A stretch of 64,000 bases of DNA, from the NCBI GenBank assembly GCA_002205965.3, contig NADL03000612.1, positions 372,001 through 436,000 on the forward strand. Reading direction: 5' to 3'. Both the position numbers and the translations under genes were made by a program. This document shows positions 1 through 12,879 of this stretch, piece after piece; position 1 is the first letter of the stretch; every line of letters begins with the position of its first letter. This DNA comes from Kappaphycus alvarezii (taxonomy: Eukaryota > Rhodophyta > Florideophyceae > Gigartinales > Solieriaceae). The notes beneath the pieces were generated by a model that was not told where the DNA came from, searched no databases, and was given only the letters and a program-made list of their open reading frames with translations.

Positions 1-3000
1 TCCGACTTCTCTGGTGAAACGCAGATCAAAATCTGGTCTTCTTCCTGTTTTAGACAGGGAGACTCGATCTCTTCGACATTCGGCTCACTTTGAATCAAGT
101 AACGCCCTGGGATGGGAATCGAATAGAAAATAAATTATATCTCTCGGTCTTTCCTGCATTCCGATTTCTTTACAGTGCCCTCAATTTAGTGCAATGTGAA
201 ATTTCTAGAATTATTAGCCTTGGATAAAAATATTTGTTTAATTTGACATTGATTAAAACTGAGACAATAGCTCGTGGTGACCGCTGTCATTCACTTGTAG
301 AGACCCGGGATTTTTGTATCAAATGAGTTAGTAATTCTTTTTTGATTACTACAGGCAGTTCCATAGGACCCGTCTTTCTTTCATTAGTTTTACTGGCCTT
401 CCCCCGTAACCGCTTTACCCTCCTCACAGTCTGCTCTTTCTACAGAATTGAGAGGACTGGCCACCACTAAGATCCTGATTTTTAAGATTTTATACTTCAC
501 CAATCTGGAGAAGCGCAATGGGGGACCGTATTTACCCGTTCATTCTACCCTCCTCTAATCTTCTCATCTTAGTCCATTACTGCACTTATACGGCTGTTTT
601 GAAATTACAGTACTGTGTTTTACTTGTGTTTGCCGCAGTTTCTCCGTTGCAGGACATTACTTTTCCATTATATAATACGGGTAGAAATTCCCTTGCATAG
701 ATTCATCTGATTAGATACCGTGTTGTGTCCGTGCTTCTAAGATGATGATATATTTAAACATTGGATAATTTCCGCCGTTTGGTCCAAATCGCGAAAAAAA
801 CTATTTCCAATTTGATTCCTTAATGCATACACCCATCGTCTGGGCGGAAAAGCAATTTTTTACATCGAGATAAATTTTGGAGTCAAATGGGCCTCAATTT
901 GACTACAGATTTTATTATTTTATTTTTATTCTTCCATCCGGGGAGCAAATGTTGGTCTACGTGAGACTATTCATCCGTTTCACCTAATTCTGCCAGAAAA
1001 TCATTAAATAGAAAGTCCGACTATAACTCTCCATTCCTAGTTTCATCGGTTTTTACTTGTAATAAACTACTCTAATAGGGTGAAAAGCATATAACTCTTT
1101 TGGTTAGAATTTTGGAAACCAAGCAATCCATTAAAACTGAAGAATAATGTAATGGGTGAGAATATCAAATTCTTATATCAATTAATTATAGCGAAGAACT
1201 TTTCAAAGTACTAATGCAACTTTTGCTCACCGCTTTTACGAGGACTGAATCGAGCTAGAGTTGACTTGAGAAATTAGTTTTAATTTTTGGGCCCCAATGA
1301 TCGTGCTTCAGCTCGAATTATTCTTACGCTATATTCTCATCTGTATTCTGGACATATAAGCCTAGAAAAAGACGAATTAAAAATATTTCAAAAAAGTTTC
1401 CACGAGAAACTTTTCTGAATATCTAAATAGAATTTCATATAATGTTTCTCCATAAATGCATTATTTCTTAGTAAACGATCTGCCGGATGTCATTTCATCA
1501 GAATATAGTCATACTATCATCATTCCATTCCACATCACAACTGGAGACCCCACAATGGGTAGCCAACTACATGCCTTACCAATTAGTAACAACACCACCC
1601 AATTATCCGAGTTCTATGAGAGTCTGAAAGAGCTGCTTCAGTCGCCAAAAATGACGAAAAGCAACTTGAAGTCTACACAGACCGCTCAAAATACATAACA
1701 TAGACGTAGACATCTTGATTGCCCATTTCACAGCCGCTGATATAAGAGCCGAGAGCTTATAGGGTCACAAAACTGAAAGCAAAGATTATTCTGTTCCATT
1801 TATGGTTGTAATTCCTATATTTCATCCTATTCAGTTCAACTCATACCAATTCAATGCCTACGGTAACTGCATCTTTGAATTTTAACCTGCTCGACATTCA
1901 CAAAATTATTTTTCAACTACTATGGCAACGGTCGTTGTAAATCTCTGATCATACCTATCTCTACGGAAAAGTAGAATCATCCAATTCAAAGGACCTTGGC
2001 GGTCCATTACTGCACAAGATCCAAGTTACTTTATTTTCATTTGTATCTACATGGGCATGTACAAATTTCCAAAAGTAGGGTATTGTGTGGATTCAATTAG
2101 CTAATAATTTCCTCATGCACTGGCCATATACACATCTTTTCTCCCGTTTTAGAAAAGTAGAAGATCTCTGCAAATTTTTGGTCCGTTTTTGACAGCAACG
2201 CTTTATTCTTTGAAAAGCAGCAAACTACTTTCGGGGTTTCGTAGTCGATAATAATTTATTTCTTAGGTTCTTCATCAGTGTGAAGGAGAGAATGGCTGTA
2301 AGAGATCGCCGTCCAAGAGAAGTAATGGGGATTTAGGGTAAGGCTACTGGTACTATATTCAGAATATGGGCATTTTGTAATTCAGCTCATATTTTCCGGC
2401 CATTTTACTATTCTAGTAGAAACCCATGGAATACTCTCATGGTTAAAGTCCGTTTTTCCAAATTTACTGTGGATAAAGATCTCCGATATTATGTTAAAGA
2501 GTTCCCTAAGGATGTTCGGTACATGGTGTACATGGGTAAATTATTCTATTCTCCCAATTTCTTTTTGCTAAGGGAAGAAGATGTTGCAACGATTTAATAC
2601 GTTCATTAGAACCCTTCAGTATTTCCAAAACATCTTGCCGTAAGGGGTACGAAAAACTTGAGACTGGGCTTTAATTCGCTGGAAGTAGATCTTTGTGAGA
2701 ATGGGGGTGTGCTTGCTTTAACTTGGGTTGATCATTTCCCTTCAAATGCTTACTACTGCAAATGAAGTTTGGTCATGCCACACCGCTTGACGGTTAATTT
2801 ACGTAATGTATGCTAGCATCTGCGAACATGGAACGTTTTGTTGCTCGATAGGGAAAGCAGAAAAAACGCCCTTATATATACTTAAGATAGCTGAGCGCTA
2901 AAGCTATAGAAAAGGGGGTTTGGGTATGGCTCAAAAGCTAAGTTCATTTACAAATCTCATACATATTTTCTTCATGTATTCCGCTGTGTCTTTTTCTTCT

Positions 3001-4680
3001 CGATACAGCTGTCTCTCTTTTTCGAAGTTATTATTAAATGCTTTAATTTACACAGTAATCTTACCTCTGATCAGGCCTAGGGTCTGATGTGGTCTAGTAT
3101 CAAAAATTATGCAAAAATTATTTGAATTCTACGAAAAAGGATCTCAGCGTCATCAGTATCTGGAGCCAATAAATTCAATTCAAATACAGATGGTTAGAAT
3201 AAGTTCATAATTGTGAAATTATCCTCTCCCGATCGACTATCCTCTCTCGATCGACAAATTCCAATAGTTCAACAATCTGAGCGCGATGGTTCTTTCAGGG
3301 TCCACGGCACCCTTGTCGTACTTTGTTATGCGAAAGAAAATTATACTTGAAAAAGTTTTTTTTTTCGTCTCCAGCCTAGTCTGAACTGACTATCGTACTT
3401 TTTCAGAGAAGACTATGCTCTAAGTTTTTAAAATGAATATAAATTTATAAAATTTAACCTTTTATTGGCTTGGTATCTCCTTTTAGGTGTAAGCTTTTGT
3501 CAGAATTCTGATTTGACGACAATCACCAAATTCGTCAAAAAAACGAAGTCCTCCGCCGGAATCTCATGAAAATATTTCGACTTAAAGTAAGAAAGACTAC
3601 TTTGTAATATTTTTAGTCCATAGTACTGTTCATAAAACCCTATCCCTGCTCAAGATGCGATAATAAATACGATAGAGAACTGATGGTGTGATTTAAGTTG
3701 CGAGTACCATAATTTATGCTGTAGAGATTCCTGTACTTCGAGTTTTGCTTGCTTCGATGCGGTTATTGGCGGGAAGTTCGTGGATAAAAAGCCTTTAATG
3801 TGTAAACTATTGCCTTCATTTGGAGAGCTTTAATTTAGTCCTTACTCGTAGGGTATTTTGAGAACGTAGAAGAGGTGACTTTAAAGCTAGGAATTAACCA
3901 GATAGGGATTTTTAGCATCATGGAGCCGGTTCTGAATCAGTATGCATATCGCTATATTCGACCAGATTAATTCCCTTCGGCATTGATAGATGTTACTGGG
4001 AACTATTGTTTGGTTACGTTTTTTGGGTTGTGAGTTTGAGAATCGCTGCGAAGTGTTATTTGTTTCGCTTTTTTGGCCAGTAGATGTAGAATTATTTTAC
4101 CGAATTTCGGAGCATTCAACTTAAAGTTAAAAGTCTCAACTTTCTGTGAGTAGTTCTTAGCTGATGAGAATACTCGATGACCGAGCACCAAGCAACATTG
4201 ATTGGACTAAACTTATGTATCACTTTACCTTCTCTTCTCTCAGGTATTCTGGTCCAAGTTATAATCATTTTGACAGTTTCAGAGCACTATATGCAAAAAT
4301 TTATAGAAAATTATGCAGGTTAGTAGGAATGAAAGTCGCCGAGTTTCTTCAATTCCCACGGCAAATGTGCTTGAAGTAGCCTGATACCAGCAAAATACCC
4401 ACAGCATAACATTGGAGCACTTTATAAGCATTCAAAAACAATAATACAGTATCTTTAATCTGCTTAGAATGCGAAACGCCTAAAGTAACTTGTAGAAATT
4501 AATTATTGCAGTGGAATGAAGATTCATTTTTGCTTTCCTTTTCAACAATGAAATACAAATAGTGGTATCCTACTACTGCTACTAGTGTCCAGCAAGCTCA
4601 ATCGCTTACCCTCATCGTAGTAGTAGTCTAAATTAACAGTAAGTATTCATTTCTCATATTTTTGACGTTAAAATTCTTAC
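1..4680. other. AT-rich stretch without a recognisable gene
   Basis: Only short open frames (up to about 80 codons) occur here, broken by stops on both strands, and none shows a domain motif I recognise. The base composition matches the other AT-rich stretches of the window, which contain decayed gypsy elements. This stretch may therefore be older repeat debris, but I could not read a motif string in it. Confidence 0.6.
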
Positions 4681-4711
4681 AGACAACGGAAAATAAATAC
4701 CTCAGCAGTAA

Positions 4712-4758
4712 AACACCGGGATTCGATCCCGAGTCCTACTCCAGAAGCGTCTGGTGTA
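4712..4758 (-). other. tRNA-like relic (T-arm and anticodon-like hairpin)
   Basis: On the minus strand a perfect 5-bp T-arm-like hairpin (TCGGGATCGAATCCCGG) follows a short hairpin CCAGACGCTTCTGG. CAGCAG upstream and CTGCTG downstream could pair as an outer stem. No proper D-arm or 7-bp acceptor stem can be built, so this is not a working tRNA gene. It could be a tRNA-derived repeat remnant or chance. Confidence 0.2.
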
Positions 4759-5816
4759 ATTATCTGCTGTGTACTGCCAAAGAAACCCTTTAATCTGGGC
4801 AGTAACTTTAGATGGTACTATATTGAAGGGTCTCCAAGCTTCTTTGAGGAAAGTTCCACATCAAGTGTCGAGAATGAGTGACAGTGGAAACAAAGTCGCT
4901 CTAACTACGGGGTTGGTCTTATTTTTGCCGAGTTTACTGATATGGCTGCTCATTCAGACACATCTAAATACGAATGATAGAAAAACCACGTTAATTCTGC
5001 GATTAAGGAGTGCGGGAGAAGGAGATGTTGACATATCAAATGAGTTACGACTTCCAAGCGTATGCTGCCCAAATACCACAGTTACACGACCGGGTTGTTG
5101 AGACCTTCTGCAATTCTCTTCATTACTCAATAAAATATCTAAGTATACGCCACGAGTTTTCACACCAGGGAGATCCAAACTTATTCCGTTTTTTCTACAT
5201 CCTCTTTCGAGAATGTAGGAAAAACCCAAAATAATGTAGTCGCGCCATTCTCAATTCAGACATCTGTGAATACTTTCCAAATATCATCATTATTCCAGCT
5301 AATCTTGTTCATGAGCCATAAATTAGAGGAAATATGATTCAAATGCTCATTCTGACGTCTAACTAGAGACCAGTTGGTTCCATAATAGCAACACCCGGGA
5401 GGTATAAACAAAGCTTCTAAAAACTTATTCAATTACATCACTCAACTGAACGTTCTCTAAGGCTCCCGTCCTTCCCTAAATTGAGCAAGCCATTTGACCG
5501 AGGTTTAATTCGTTCCCTGCACTTCAAAGCTCATGTAGCCGCCTCCCGGTGTATCCTATAGGTTTTCCACACCGGAGCACTATCAAGACCCTAATTTTCC
5601 TCCTGCTTGTAATTTCGAGGTTGTAAGGCTCAAAATATTCCAGTCGTTTAATCGCGACACTGAAAGATTTATTTGAACTCCGAGATCTCACACGCACCTA
5701 GAAAGCCCGCACCAGAGATGGAACAATCTTATCGAAAATCACTTCCTGCCTCAGAAGCCTCAATTAAAATCCTATATTTCTATGACTCACTATTCATATA
5801 CTTATGCAGTTTGGAT

Positions 5817-8345
5817 TATGAGATTCAGGTTGCAGAAAATTCTAAGCCACCTCATCGTCCATTTTCAGCTATCCATGGCGGAGTTAAAAGCCAAGGAAAA
5901 CTGGCAGATTCTGTGAGAAAGAAGAAATGAGGCCAAGTAAGTCACCGTACGGATCATAATTATTCTTCGTCCAACCGAATTTCAAATTGGTATTATTGGT
6001 AGATTACGAAGCATTTAATCTAACCAGAAAAAGAACGAACGCCGTTATTTAGATCTGATGTAATTTTTGATAGTCTTGGTGGAGCAAGGTTCTTCTCAGA
6101 ATTGGACTCCAAAACTCGTTTCCATTAGATGCAGTTAAATACTGAGTGCATTTAAAAGACTCCATTTAATACGAACAACGGATAAATTGAGTAACTTGTA
6201 ATTCCAATGGGCTTACGCAGTTTTCTTGTCATTATTCCGTCATTAATGAGCCACATCTTCTATGAAAACATTGATTTCTTCATGGCCGTGTGTACTCATG
6301 ATCTTTTGAATCTATCTCAAGCATATTTAGATAGTACTATATCCTGGAATAAAATGAGCTTAATGCGTCGGAGAAACAATGCGATTTTCTGAAAACGGAG
6401 ATTGATTTGTTATGCTTTAAGTCAGAAAATATAGTATTCGGGTTGATCCAGAGAAAAGTGATGTCGCGAAACTATGTACGAATCCTAAGCAGCTACAGAT
6501 GTTAGAGCTTTTATTGGTTTAGTTCAATTATTTCCCGGTATATTTATAATTTCTCTAAAATAACGGCTCTTTCGACGAAATTAGGAAGGAAGGAATCACT
6601 TTTTGCAAAAATAGTGATACTGTTTAGGATGCATTCTAAAATCTGCAAGAAGATATCACCTAAGCCCCTATTCTTGTTTGCTCAGATTGGAAAAAGAGTT
6701 TCGGAGTTCATTAGTATGCTTCATTAATTTTGGTAGGAGTAATTTTAGCTCAACTAGGTGAAAATAAAAATTCTAGTTTCATGACCTTCTTTTCTAAAGA
6801 TATATGCCGTAATCAACAAGATTATTCCGCAAATGATAGGAAGCTTCACGGTTTGATATATTTTCTTCACTATTTCTGGGTTTATTTGGACAGCTCTTCG
6901 TAATATCGTAACGGGCAGTCAAATCCTCAATTACCTACTCACCAAGCATGAAAAGAGTCTAAAATATGAATGTTACATCTACAATCGCGGTGTATTCTGA
7001 ATATTTCCAGTTATATTGAAGAAAGGAAAATTTTATGTACTTGGCGACCGTTTTCGAAAGCTTTTCATGTATTCAACTCTAAAACATGAATAGCCCTTCA
7101 TTTAATGATAACGACGTGTTTTCTTCTAATCTTGATGATATTTTAGTTATTATGATTATCAGTTCTAAGTTATTGTTGTAGCTTTGGGTGGTAATTAGCC
7201 CTAATATTAGACTAAGAAGGCGTAGAATAAAAATATGATTCACATTTTTAGGCTACGTCTATCAAGTAAGGCATTTTAAGATTTACTGCAGATAATGCAG
7301 TACTAGAAGATACATGTACATGTTTCTTTTGTGAATAATTTATCTTTAATTCCTAACTGTCAATAGAGACACAAGATAATCTATGTTATGAATTATGTTA
7401 TTGTATTTATTCTCTATCAGAAAGCAAATGATTCTAATCAGAAGAAAATTACATTTATCACACCCTTAGAGATTTATAAGAGAATACGAGGGTCTCTGAC
7501 TACTGAGTTTATCGTAAACCTCCCGAAAACTAAGGGTGGAAGAGGTGCAGTTATATCATGGTTTGATCTTGCAATCTTCTCACAAGAAGATTTCATTTCA
7601 AATTTTTTAATGTGAACGATAAAGCAGTTGGCGGCTCCGCTTCGTCCTCAACCAACTTCTTCAAGCCCTATAACGTACCTGATACCATTGTTTCGGGCAT
7701 AAATCCAAAGTTTTCTTCAAAGTTCTGGGCAAATTTTATGAAGCTCTTGCATTGATGTTGAAGATGTCCAAAAATATTTATCCGCAAACTGACAGCTCGT
7801 TAGAGATTATGAATCTTATGGCTAATAGCTACCTATTTTTTTATGCTTCTAGTAATCCGCGTAGATAAGGTTATTTACTACCTAGTGGAAAGTTTTTGTA
7901 TGCCTTTTTGGTGATTTAGAACCTTGTAATGTCTATAGTCGAGATGAACCTGGGACATGAAGCATAAATCTTTCTGTATATGATATCAAGTGCTGAAATA
8001 CTGATTTAAATGGATCATTATCTCAGCATACGGTTAAGAAATTCATTGGAAGAAGGAGCGTTCTTTTTAAGAGTTTCTAAACCTAGAAATGGCGTGGTAT
8101 TCTCTCAATGCTGCCAAAATCTTAGCAATAAGATTATTTCAGAAGTGCGGCTGTAGAAATTATTGTTTACAGATATACACTCAAGTTTTCAAGAAATGTA
8201 AAATGTAATGGTCTGACGGTATGGACCTTTTCTGGTGAAAAAATTAATCGAAAAGAACGCCTTATGGTTGCATCTTCCAATTCAAATTAAAATATATCCA
8301 GTTTTAATGGCTTGCATACGAATTCTTAGCAAGAAACAGCCTTCT
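5817..8345 (+). pseudogene. Decayed Ty3/gypsy pol (RT, RNase H, integrase)
   Basis: A gypsy polyprotein can be read in order through many stops and frameshifts. Seen in sequence: a pre-RT linker with SKPPHRP (about 5850); RPSKSPYGS (5930-5956) followed by a VDYEAFN block; an RT block with MSHIFYENIDFF and VCTHDL, where YxDDL is expected (6288-6305); IRVDPEK (6436-6456); an RNase H block with APILVCSDW and RNQQDYSANDRKLHGLIYF (6660-6900); integrase LPKTKGG (about 7525-7545), PDTIVSGINPKFSSKFW (7678-7728) and LKMSKNIYPQTD (about 7756-7791); and a C-terminal LPIQIKIYPV (about 8274-8303). Both RT catalytic aspartate positions are damaged (one Asp remains). No LTRs were found. The assignment to Ty3/gypsy is firm from motif order (RT before integrase); the subfamily is uncertain. 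The element is old and cannot be active. Confidence 0.85.
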
Positions 8346-8359
8346 GATACCGGGCTGCC

Positions 8360-9580
8360 TATTTCTCATGGACATGATCCTGTCTCGATTACCTTAGGAG
8401 GAGAAAAGTCGTGACCGTATATTGAAGATTAGAAAGAGAGAAAAAAGATATCAATTCCTTACGTTGAGGAAAAGATAACCAAATTATGAAACAGAGAAAC
8501 AGCCGACAAGATATTTCGTGGTTCGAGATAGTACTGCTGCAAAAGTTTGCACAGACATATTGTTGAAATTTCATTTTTACCTAGTGAACTAGCGCCGCAT
8601 TTCTCCTCGACCATCCCACTACCGACACAGAAGTGTCGATAGCACACTGGAAGGCCATGGTACGTCGCTACCTTGGACTGCCTGCCTACGATGACCCTAC
8701 GATCTTTAACGGGGCCTTCAATAGAGAGGAAGTGGGAATAGTGTGACAGTTGAATAAAGTCTGGATTGTTGTAGTCAGTTCTGGAGGACTCAGAGCGCAT
8801 GCAAGCAAGTCCTATTTAGCATGAAAACCCCTATTTAGCATGGAAAATAGTTTTTAGTTTTTATTTTGTCAAGGGTTTTTTTCACTGCTGTAACGCATCA
8901 AGCTGCTTCCGATTAGTGCTATAGAGTCGTTCAGAGCACTTTAGGCTAATATAGTTTGTACATTTCATGAGTGATTTTAAATTAAAACTTTATGGCATTA
9001 CTGTAGTACAACAAGTGTCCGCTGCAGGATCCGACTATAATGCTAGTTAAGAGCTAAGCGAGTGGTCCAAGTCGGCTACGTGCAGATACATGCGCGAAAA
9101 ATATATTGTAACACCTACAAGCAGGATTAAAGAAAAGTGCATTTCCAGCGTGCATTCTTTGATTTTTAAAATGGCCCGCAAATTTTTTGACAATTTGAAT
9201 AATTTTAAATATTACCACTAAATATGGTGACATGTTTCTGCGGTGCAGCTAGTACGGATTTATGCAGCTAATACGGATTTATGCAGATATAGAGTCAGTA
9301 GGGTAAGGCCTGCAAACTACCGCTCCAAAAACTTAAATATGGCTTACGGGGACGTATAGAGTCATCTCAGTAGCAAAATTTATTTTACTTTTCAAAAAAG
9401 AAAGGAAATTAAAAGTAAATCGGATAGATGTACAAAGGTATTTACTACTACCTTACTACATAGTAGAAGCAGTACTTAATTTCAAAAACTGAATTAAAAT
9501 CAGTTTAGAAACTGAAATCAAATCATTTTAAACATTACTTTCTTGTCGTCCCATAGTAGATCGACTTATACGTTTGGAAT
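8360..9580. other. Mostly featureless stretch, one RT fragment inside
   Basis: Apart from the reverse-transcriptase C-terminal fragment at 8591-8718 and a short imperfect tandem duplication of about 19 bp at 9245-9286 (GCAGCTARTACGGATTTAT twice), nothing is recognisable. No inverted repeats that would bound the pogo-type relic downstream were found by eye. Confidence 0.5.
8591..8718 (+). pseudogene. Fragment of non-LTR reverse transcriptase C-terminal region
   Basis: The plus-strand frame reads SAAFLL, TTDTEVSIAHWKAMVRRYLG and LPAYDDPT. It aligns with the block before the zinc-binding motif in two larger copies in this window (10.86-12.0 kb: ITHWQTMLRRHLGL; 25.4-29.2 kb: ATHWSIILRRYLGLPVY). 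The fragment is short, GC-richer than its AT-rich surroundings, and in the opposite orientation to the other copies. It is a piece of a dispersed family, not a gene. Confidence 0.65.
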
Positions 9581-9583
9581 TTT

Positions 9584-10560
9584 CTACGTTCTCCAGATTA
9601 CTTCGGATTGCCCAACGTCGATCGTTGAATGAACCTTGGACTTAAAAGACTCCCCGTAGCGAACACTCCTCAAATCTGCGTTCAATTCTTTTTCGATGTG
9701 ATCTTGGCGTCTCTTTTCTTCCAATTCTGCTCGCAGATTAATGACAGCATCACGGTTAACCTCAATTCCAACACTAGTATCAACAAAACCAGCTCTTATG
9801 GAAGGTTTCATTGGCCCATTACGCATCTGCTCAAGCAAATGTGCTCTCGAAGCTCTACATGCTTCTTCAGTCGTTACAAGAGAAAAATTTCTGTAGGATG
9901 TTCTAATACTGGGGCTAAGTGGTGTCACCAGGTCCAGAGCCCAAATTACAGCTTTTTTAATCCATTTTCGATTTTTTTTACAGTCGCAGCATTCTTTTAT
10001 GCCTCTTCTGTATTATCCCATACATGACTCCAATATATCTTTGATAACCCCGAAGATACTTGAATTGCGTATCGGGGAGACATACGCATAATAGCTTCGT
10101 TTCCATAATGCTTGAGGGGACCAAACAAGAGTACATCCAAAGGTTGAAGGCGGTCACTTATATGTGCGGGGAGAGCTATCACAGCAATTCGGGCATTATT
10201 CATCTGCAGTAATGCACTTGAATGGAGATGAGAGCGACAGGCGTCAAAAAATACAATAATCCATTCATCTGCGGGATGCTTTGAACGAACAACCGAGATG
10301 AAAATAGAAACTCATTTTCTAAAAATGACCGTCCTATCCGCCAAATCTGTCAACGTCTCGTCTCCAGAAGGGAACCCAACCATCAGGTAAAAAACTGGAC
10401 ACATTTTCAAAACTAACACCGTCATGCATTCGTATTTCATGAATGCCCTTGAAAACTTCTGCTGTTGATATAGATTTGACGCTTACACTCACGCATATTA
10501 GAAGAGATATACGGTTGACGTGTTGAAAGCTCTAGAACGCGTGGTTTCCAGGTTTCAAGG
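9584..10560 (-). pseudogene. Decayed pogo/Tigger-type DDE transposase
   Basis: The minus strand encodes a DDE superfamily endonuclease block: DEWIIVFFDACRSHL (about 10218-10262), where DACRSH replaces the usual DGHxSH with the second catalytic Asp, then IALPAHISDRLQPLDVLLFG and FGPLKHYGNEAI (about 10090-10175). LPPHTSHxLQPLDVxxFGPLK is the family hallmark. A C-terminal tail with a charged helix lies at 9584-9928 after a frame break. The upstream part (10300-10560) includes FENVSSFLPDGWVPFW but is broken by frameshifts. The first catalytic Asp and a helix-turn-helix N-terminus are not convincingly present. Terminal inverted repeats were not identified. This is an inactive cut-and-paste transposon relic. 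Confidence 0.75.
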
Positions 10561-10859
10561 TTTCTGACTGGGGGAGTTCATGGAGGTTTCCCGAAAATCT
10601 AGAATGATAGACAAAAAATTGTGGTTTTTAGCGCGAATTATTTTTTACTGTCCCGCAATCTTGGTAGAGAGAAGTTTAATGCAATCAGTACCTAATTCTT
10701 CAAACAATAAAGAATTATTCTTCTTCAGTATCTACTGGGGACTGCGCACGTCCTAACTATAGGCTAAGATCTAACCGGATGGACCTCGTTATCCAGGCGC
10801 ATCGGGGGTCAGGACAGGATAGCTTGAGAGATAGATGACCAGAGGGTGCAACTCAGTCA

Positions 10860-12000
10860 CTAGTAGATACGGCGGCGGATAACGCCAAGTCTCAAGTGAC
10901 ACTTGGACGCGATCCGCGGATCTAACTCCTCGATAAGTGCAATTGTACCAGGGGAAAGGGCACCCAGGGAATCAAGCGCCAGAGGTCGAAACGTCAAGTT
11001 CGGCCTGTAAGGCGCAGAAGAAGATGGGCCAGTTGAGGGAGCGGGGAGGCGTCGGGCGAGGTTGCCTTCCAGAATTGTAACCTTGCCGCGGGCCCCTACT
11101 TCAGCAGTGCCACCGGCAACCTGGGTTGCCTTGGTGCGAACTGCGGCATTGAACGGGAAGACGACAGTGATGTCACACGCAATGGGGCACAACTTTTTGC
11201 CTTCCTGGGGTTGGGGGGTTGTACAAGGATATTGGCGTGCCGGAGCTCAGTGCCTGGGACGAGGGGCAGAACCTCGTGCCGAGTATCCAGACCCGCGGCG
11301 CGGGTAACTTGTGTCGGAAACGCATGAAAGAGCGAGTCATGGCGGTGACGACGGCCGAAAACAGGGCAGCAGAGGTCGGCGGCGTGATACCCGAGGGTGT
11401 CCAAGGGGTGGTCACAGTGGTGGCAGTTGAGGGGCATGGATTCATCATACACTAGCAGTCCGAGGTGACGGCGGAGCATGGTCTGCCAGTGTGTGATGTG
11501 CACCTTTGTATCTGCCGTGGGCTGGGCGAAGAGAAAGGCCGCAGCGGGGCTGCGGGGGAACGCTAGGCCACGGATACTATGTCGAACGTCGGCGTCGCTG
11601 TGAACGGTCGGGTTTTAGGCAGTAGCCCAGGATTGGTCTTGCCAATTTACTCTTGCCCGCGCCTCTTGCCGCACCCGTTTGAGAAGGGTTAGAGTGTTGG
11701 TGGGTGAAGCAGCTAGAGTGGGAGGGTCAAGGGTCGAAAGGTTGACTATCCCAGAAATGGACAGGGCGAAACGGCTGAGCGAAGGCCCATCCTGACGGAG
11801 GACGAAGAATCAGTCGCTGCAGAAGCGGCCAGAGGCTAGTGCACAAGCACGCCGAGTGGCGTATGCGGAAGTCTGCTGCCGTGCGGACGCAGGATCAACG
11901 ATACTTGCGGCGGCTGCCCCATGGAGGAACAGGGCGATTCTTTCGAAGCCCTGACCACAGAGGTGCATGGGGAGGCAGACTTGGTCCCAGGCTCGGTCCG
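10860..12000 (-). pseudogene. 3' part of a non-LTR retroelement (RT tail, zinc motif, endonuclease-like end)
   Basis: The minus-strand frames read, in order: a GLAFPRSPAAAFLF / ITHWQTMLRRHLGL block; a Cys/His motif CHHCDHPLDTLGYHAADLC (about 11378-11434); RRHRHDSLFHAF; LVPGTELRHANILVQ (about 11255-11300); and, after a frameshift, CDITVVFPFNAAV (about 11140-11177) and FRPLALDSLG (10970-11000). This order (RT thumb, CCHC-like motif, a D-x-TVV-x-P block, terminal PLAxDS) is what I know from non-LTR retroelements with a C-terminal zinc motif and a restriction-like endonuclease; the endonuclease reading is inference. The reverse transcriptase proper is missing, so the copy is 5' truncated, which is usual for target-primed insertions. 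Confidence 0.7.
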
Positions 12001-12049
12001 TGAGGCATTGTTACAATAGGATACCATATATAAAACATGAAGTTGAGAT

Positions 12050-12527
12050 GATTACACATATTGTATACTGGGACCGCCGCCCTCACTCAACCAACGCAGG
12101 GTCCAGGATCTACAGCATAAGCTGTCAAGGGGCTTGGTGCCCCCTCCCTGCCCTCCCGCGACCCAGTTTTCCGATTCCAGCCTCCGTTTTTCGACCCCCT
12201 TGGTGCCCTTTCTCCGGAGACGGCATTTTTCATCGAAGAATTTGTTCCACGTGTAGCCAGGAAATTCCACACCTCGGACGCTACTATTCGCACACGCATC
12301 TACCAGCGTATCAGTTGCACTTTGTGATCATCCGTGGCTACGGCCATCATATTGCGCACCCCACTGCACGTGACCGATTTGGTCTATCTAGTTCGTTCTT
12401 AACTGAATAGTCGGTCAATCGGTGCACAATCAAAATAAGTAATGAGTAAAGATACTTCTTCCTCCTATTGTACAACTAATTCGCGTATATATATTTGTGG
12501 GGATAACTCCAACGGATGTGTTGAACT
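12050..12527. other. Intergenic stretch, nothing recognised
   Basis: Open frames occur on both strands in GC-rich sequence (11967-12410 +, 12052-12299 -), but none carries a family motif. They look like by-products of composition next to the non-LTR fragment. Confidence 0.4.
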
Positions 12528-12685
12528 GGGGAAAAAGTTTTGGGTGCTTTACTCTTAGAAGATATATCCGATCTATCCCATGGTTTTTCAGACAACCACA
12601 ATCTACTCAAAAAGGGTATAACGACACAGTAATGGGAAACGAGCTACGCTCCCTAAAATGCTACCTTCCGGCCAGCCATCGAGCA
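12528..12685 (+). repeat. Short dispersed element S1, copy a (full-length-like)
   Basis: This 158-bp copy carries the family core: a GTTTTGGGTG-type start, GAAGATATATCCGATCTATC, CCAGACAACCACAATC and ACTCAAAAAGGGTATA. It keeps the 3' extension (AAAATGCTACCTTC, GGCCAGCCATC) also seen in copy c at 26.2 kb. No target duplication is evident here. See the S1 finding. Confidence 0.8.
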
Positions 12686-12830
12686 GGCCGCATTGGACAT
12701 GACGGCTGCTGCAGCGTGCCTTTGCATCAAAACCCCCCGAACCTTTCCGGACGTCTCCAGTGCCCTCCTAGTCACGTTCCTTGCCACTTCATTTTGCACT
12801 GCATATGCATCCGGGTGCCACCCTCCAAAA

Positions 12831-12879
12831 GGGGGAACGTTTGGGTGTTTTACTCTTGGAAGATATATCCGATCTATCC
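12831..12879 (+). repeat. S1, copy b (5' part only)
   Basis: About 49 bp match the S1 start (GGGGGAACGTTTGGGTG, then GGAAGATATATCCGATC) and break off after CTATCC. The flanks form a near-perfect 12-bp inverted repeat: GTGCCACCCTCC on the left and GGAGGTTGGCAC on the right. Confidence 0.7.

Noticed and set aside
1456..1698. 80-codon plus-strand frame, possible gag
   Set aside because: No zinc knuckle or capsid motif, and no recognisable pol follows until 5.8 kb.
8459..8800. Minus-strand frame of 113 codons with CYRHFC
   Set aside because: The plus strand of the same DNA encodes a clear piece of the non-LTR RT family (8591-8718), so the minus frame is a shadow.
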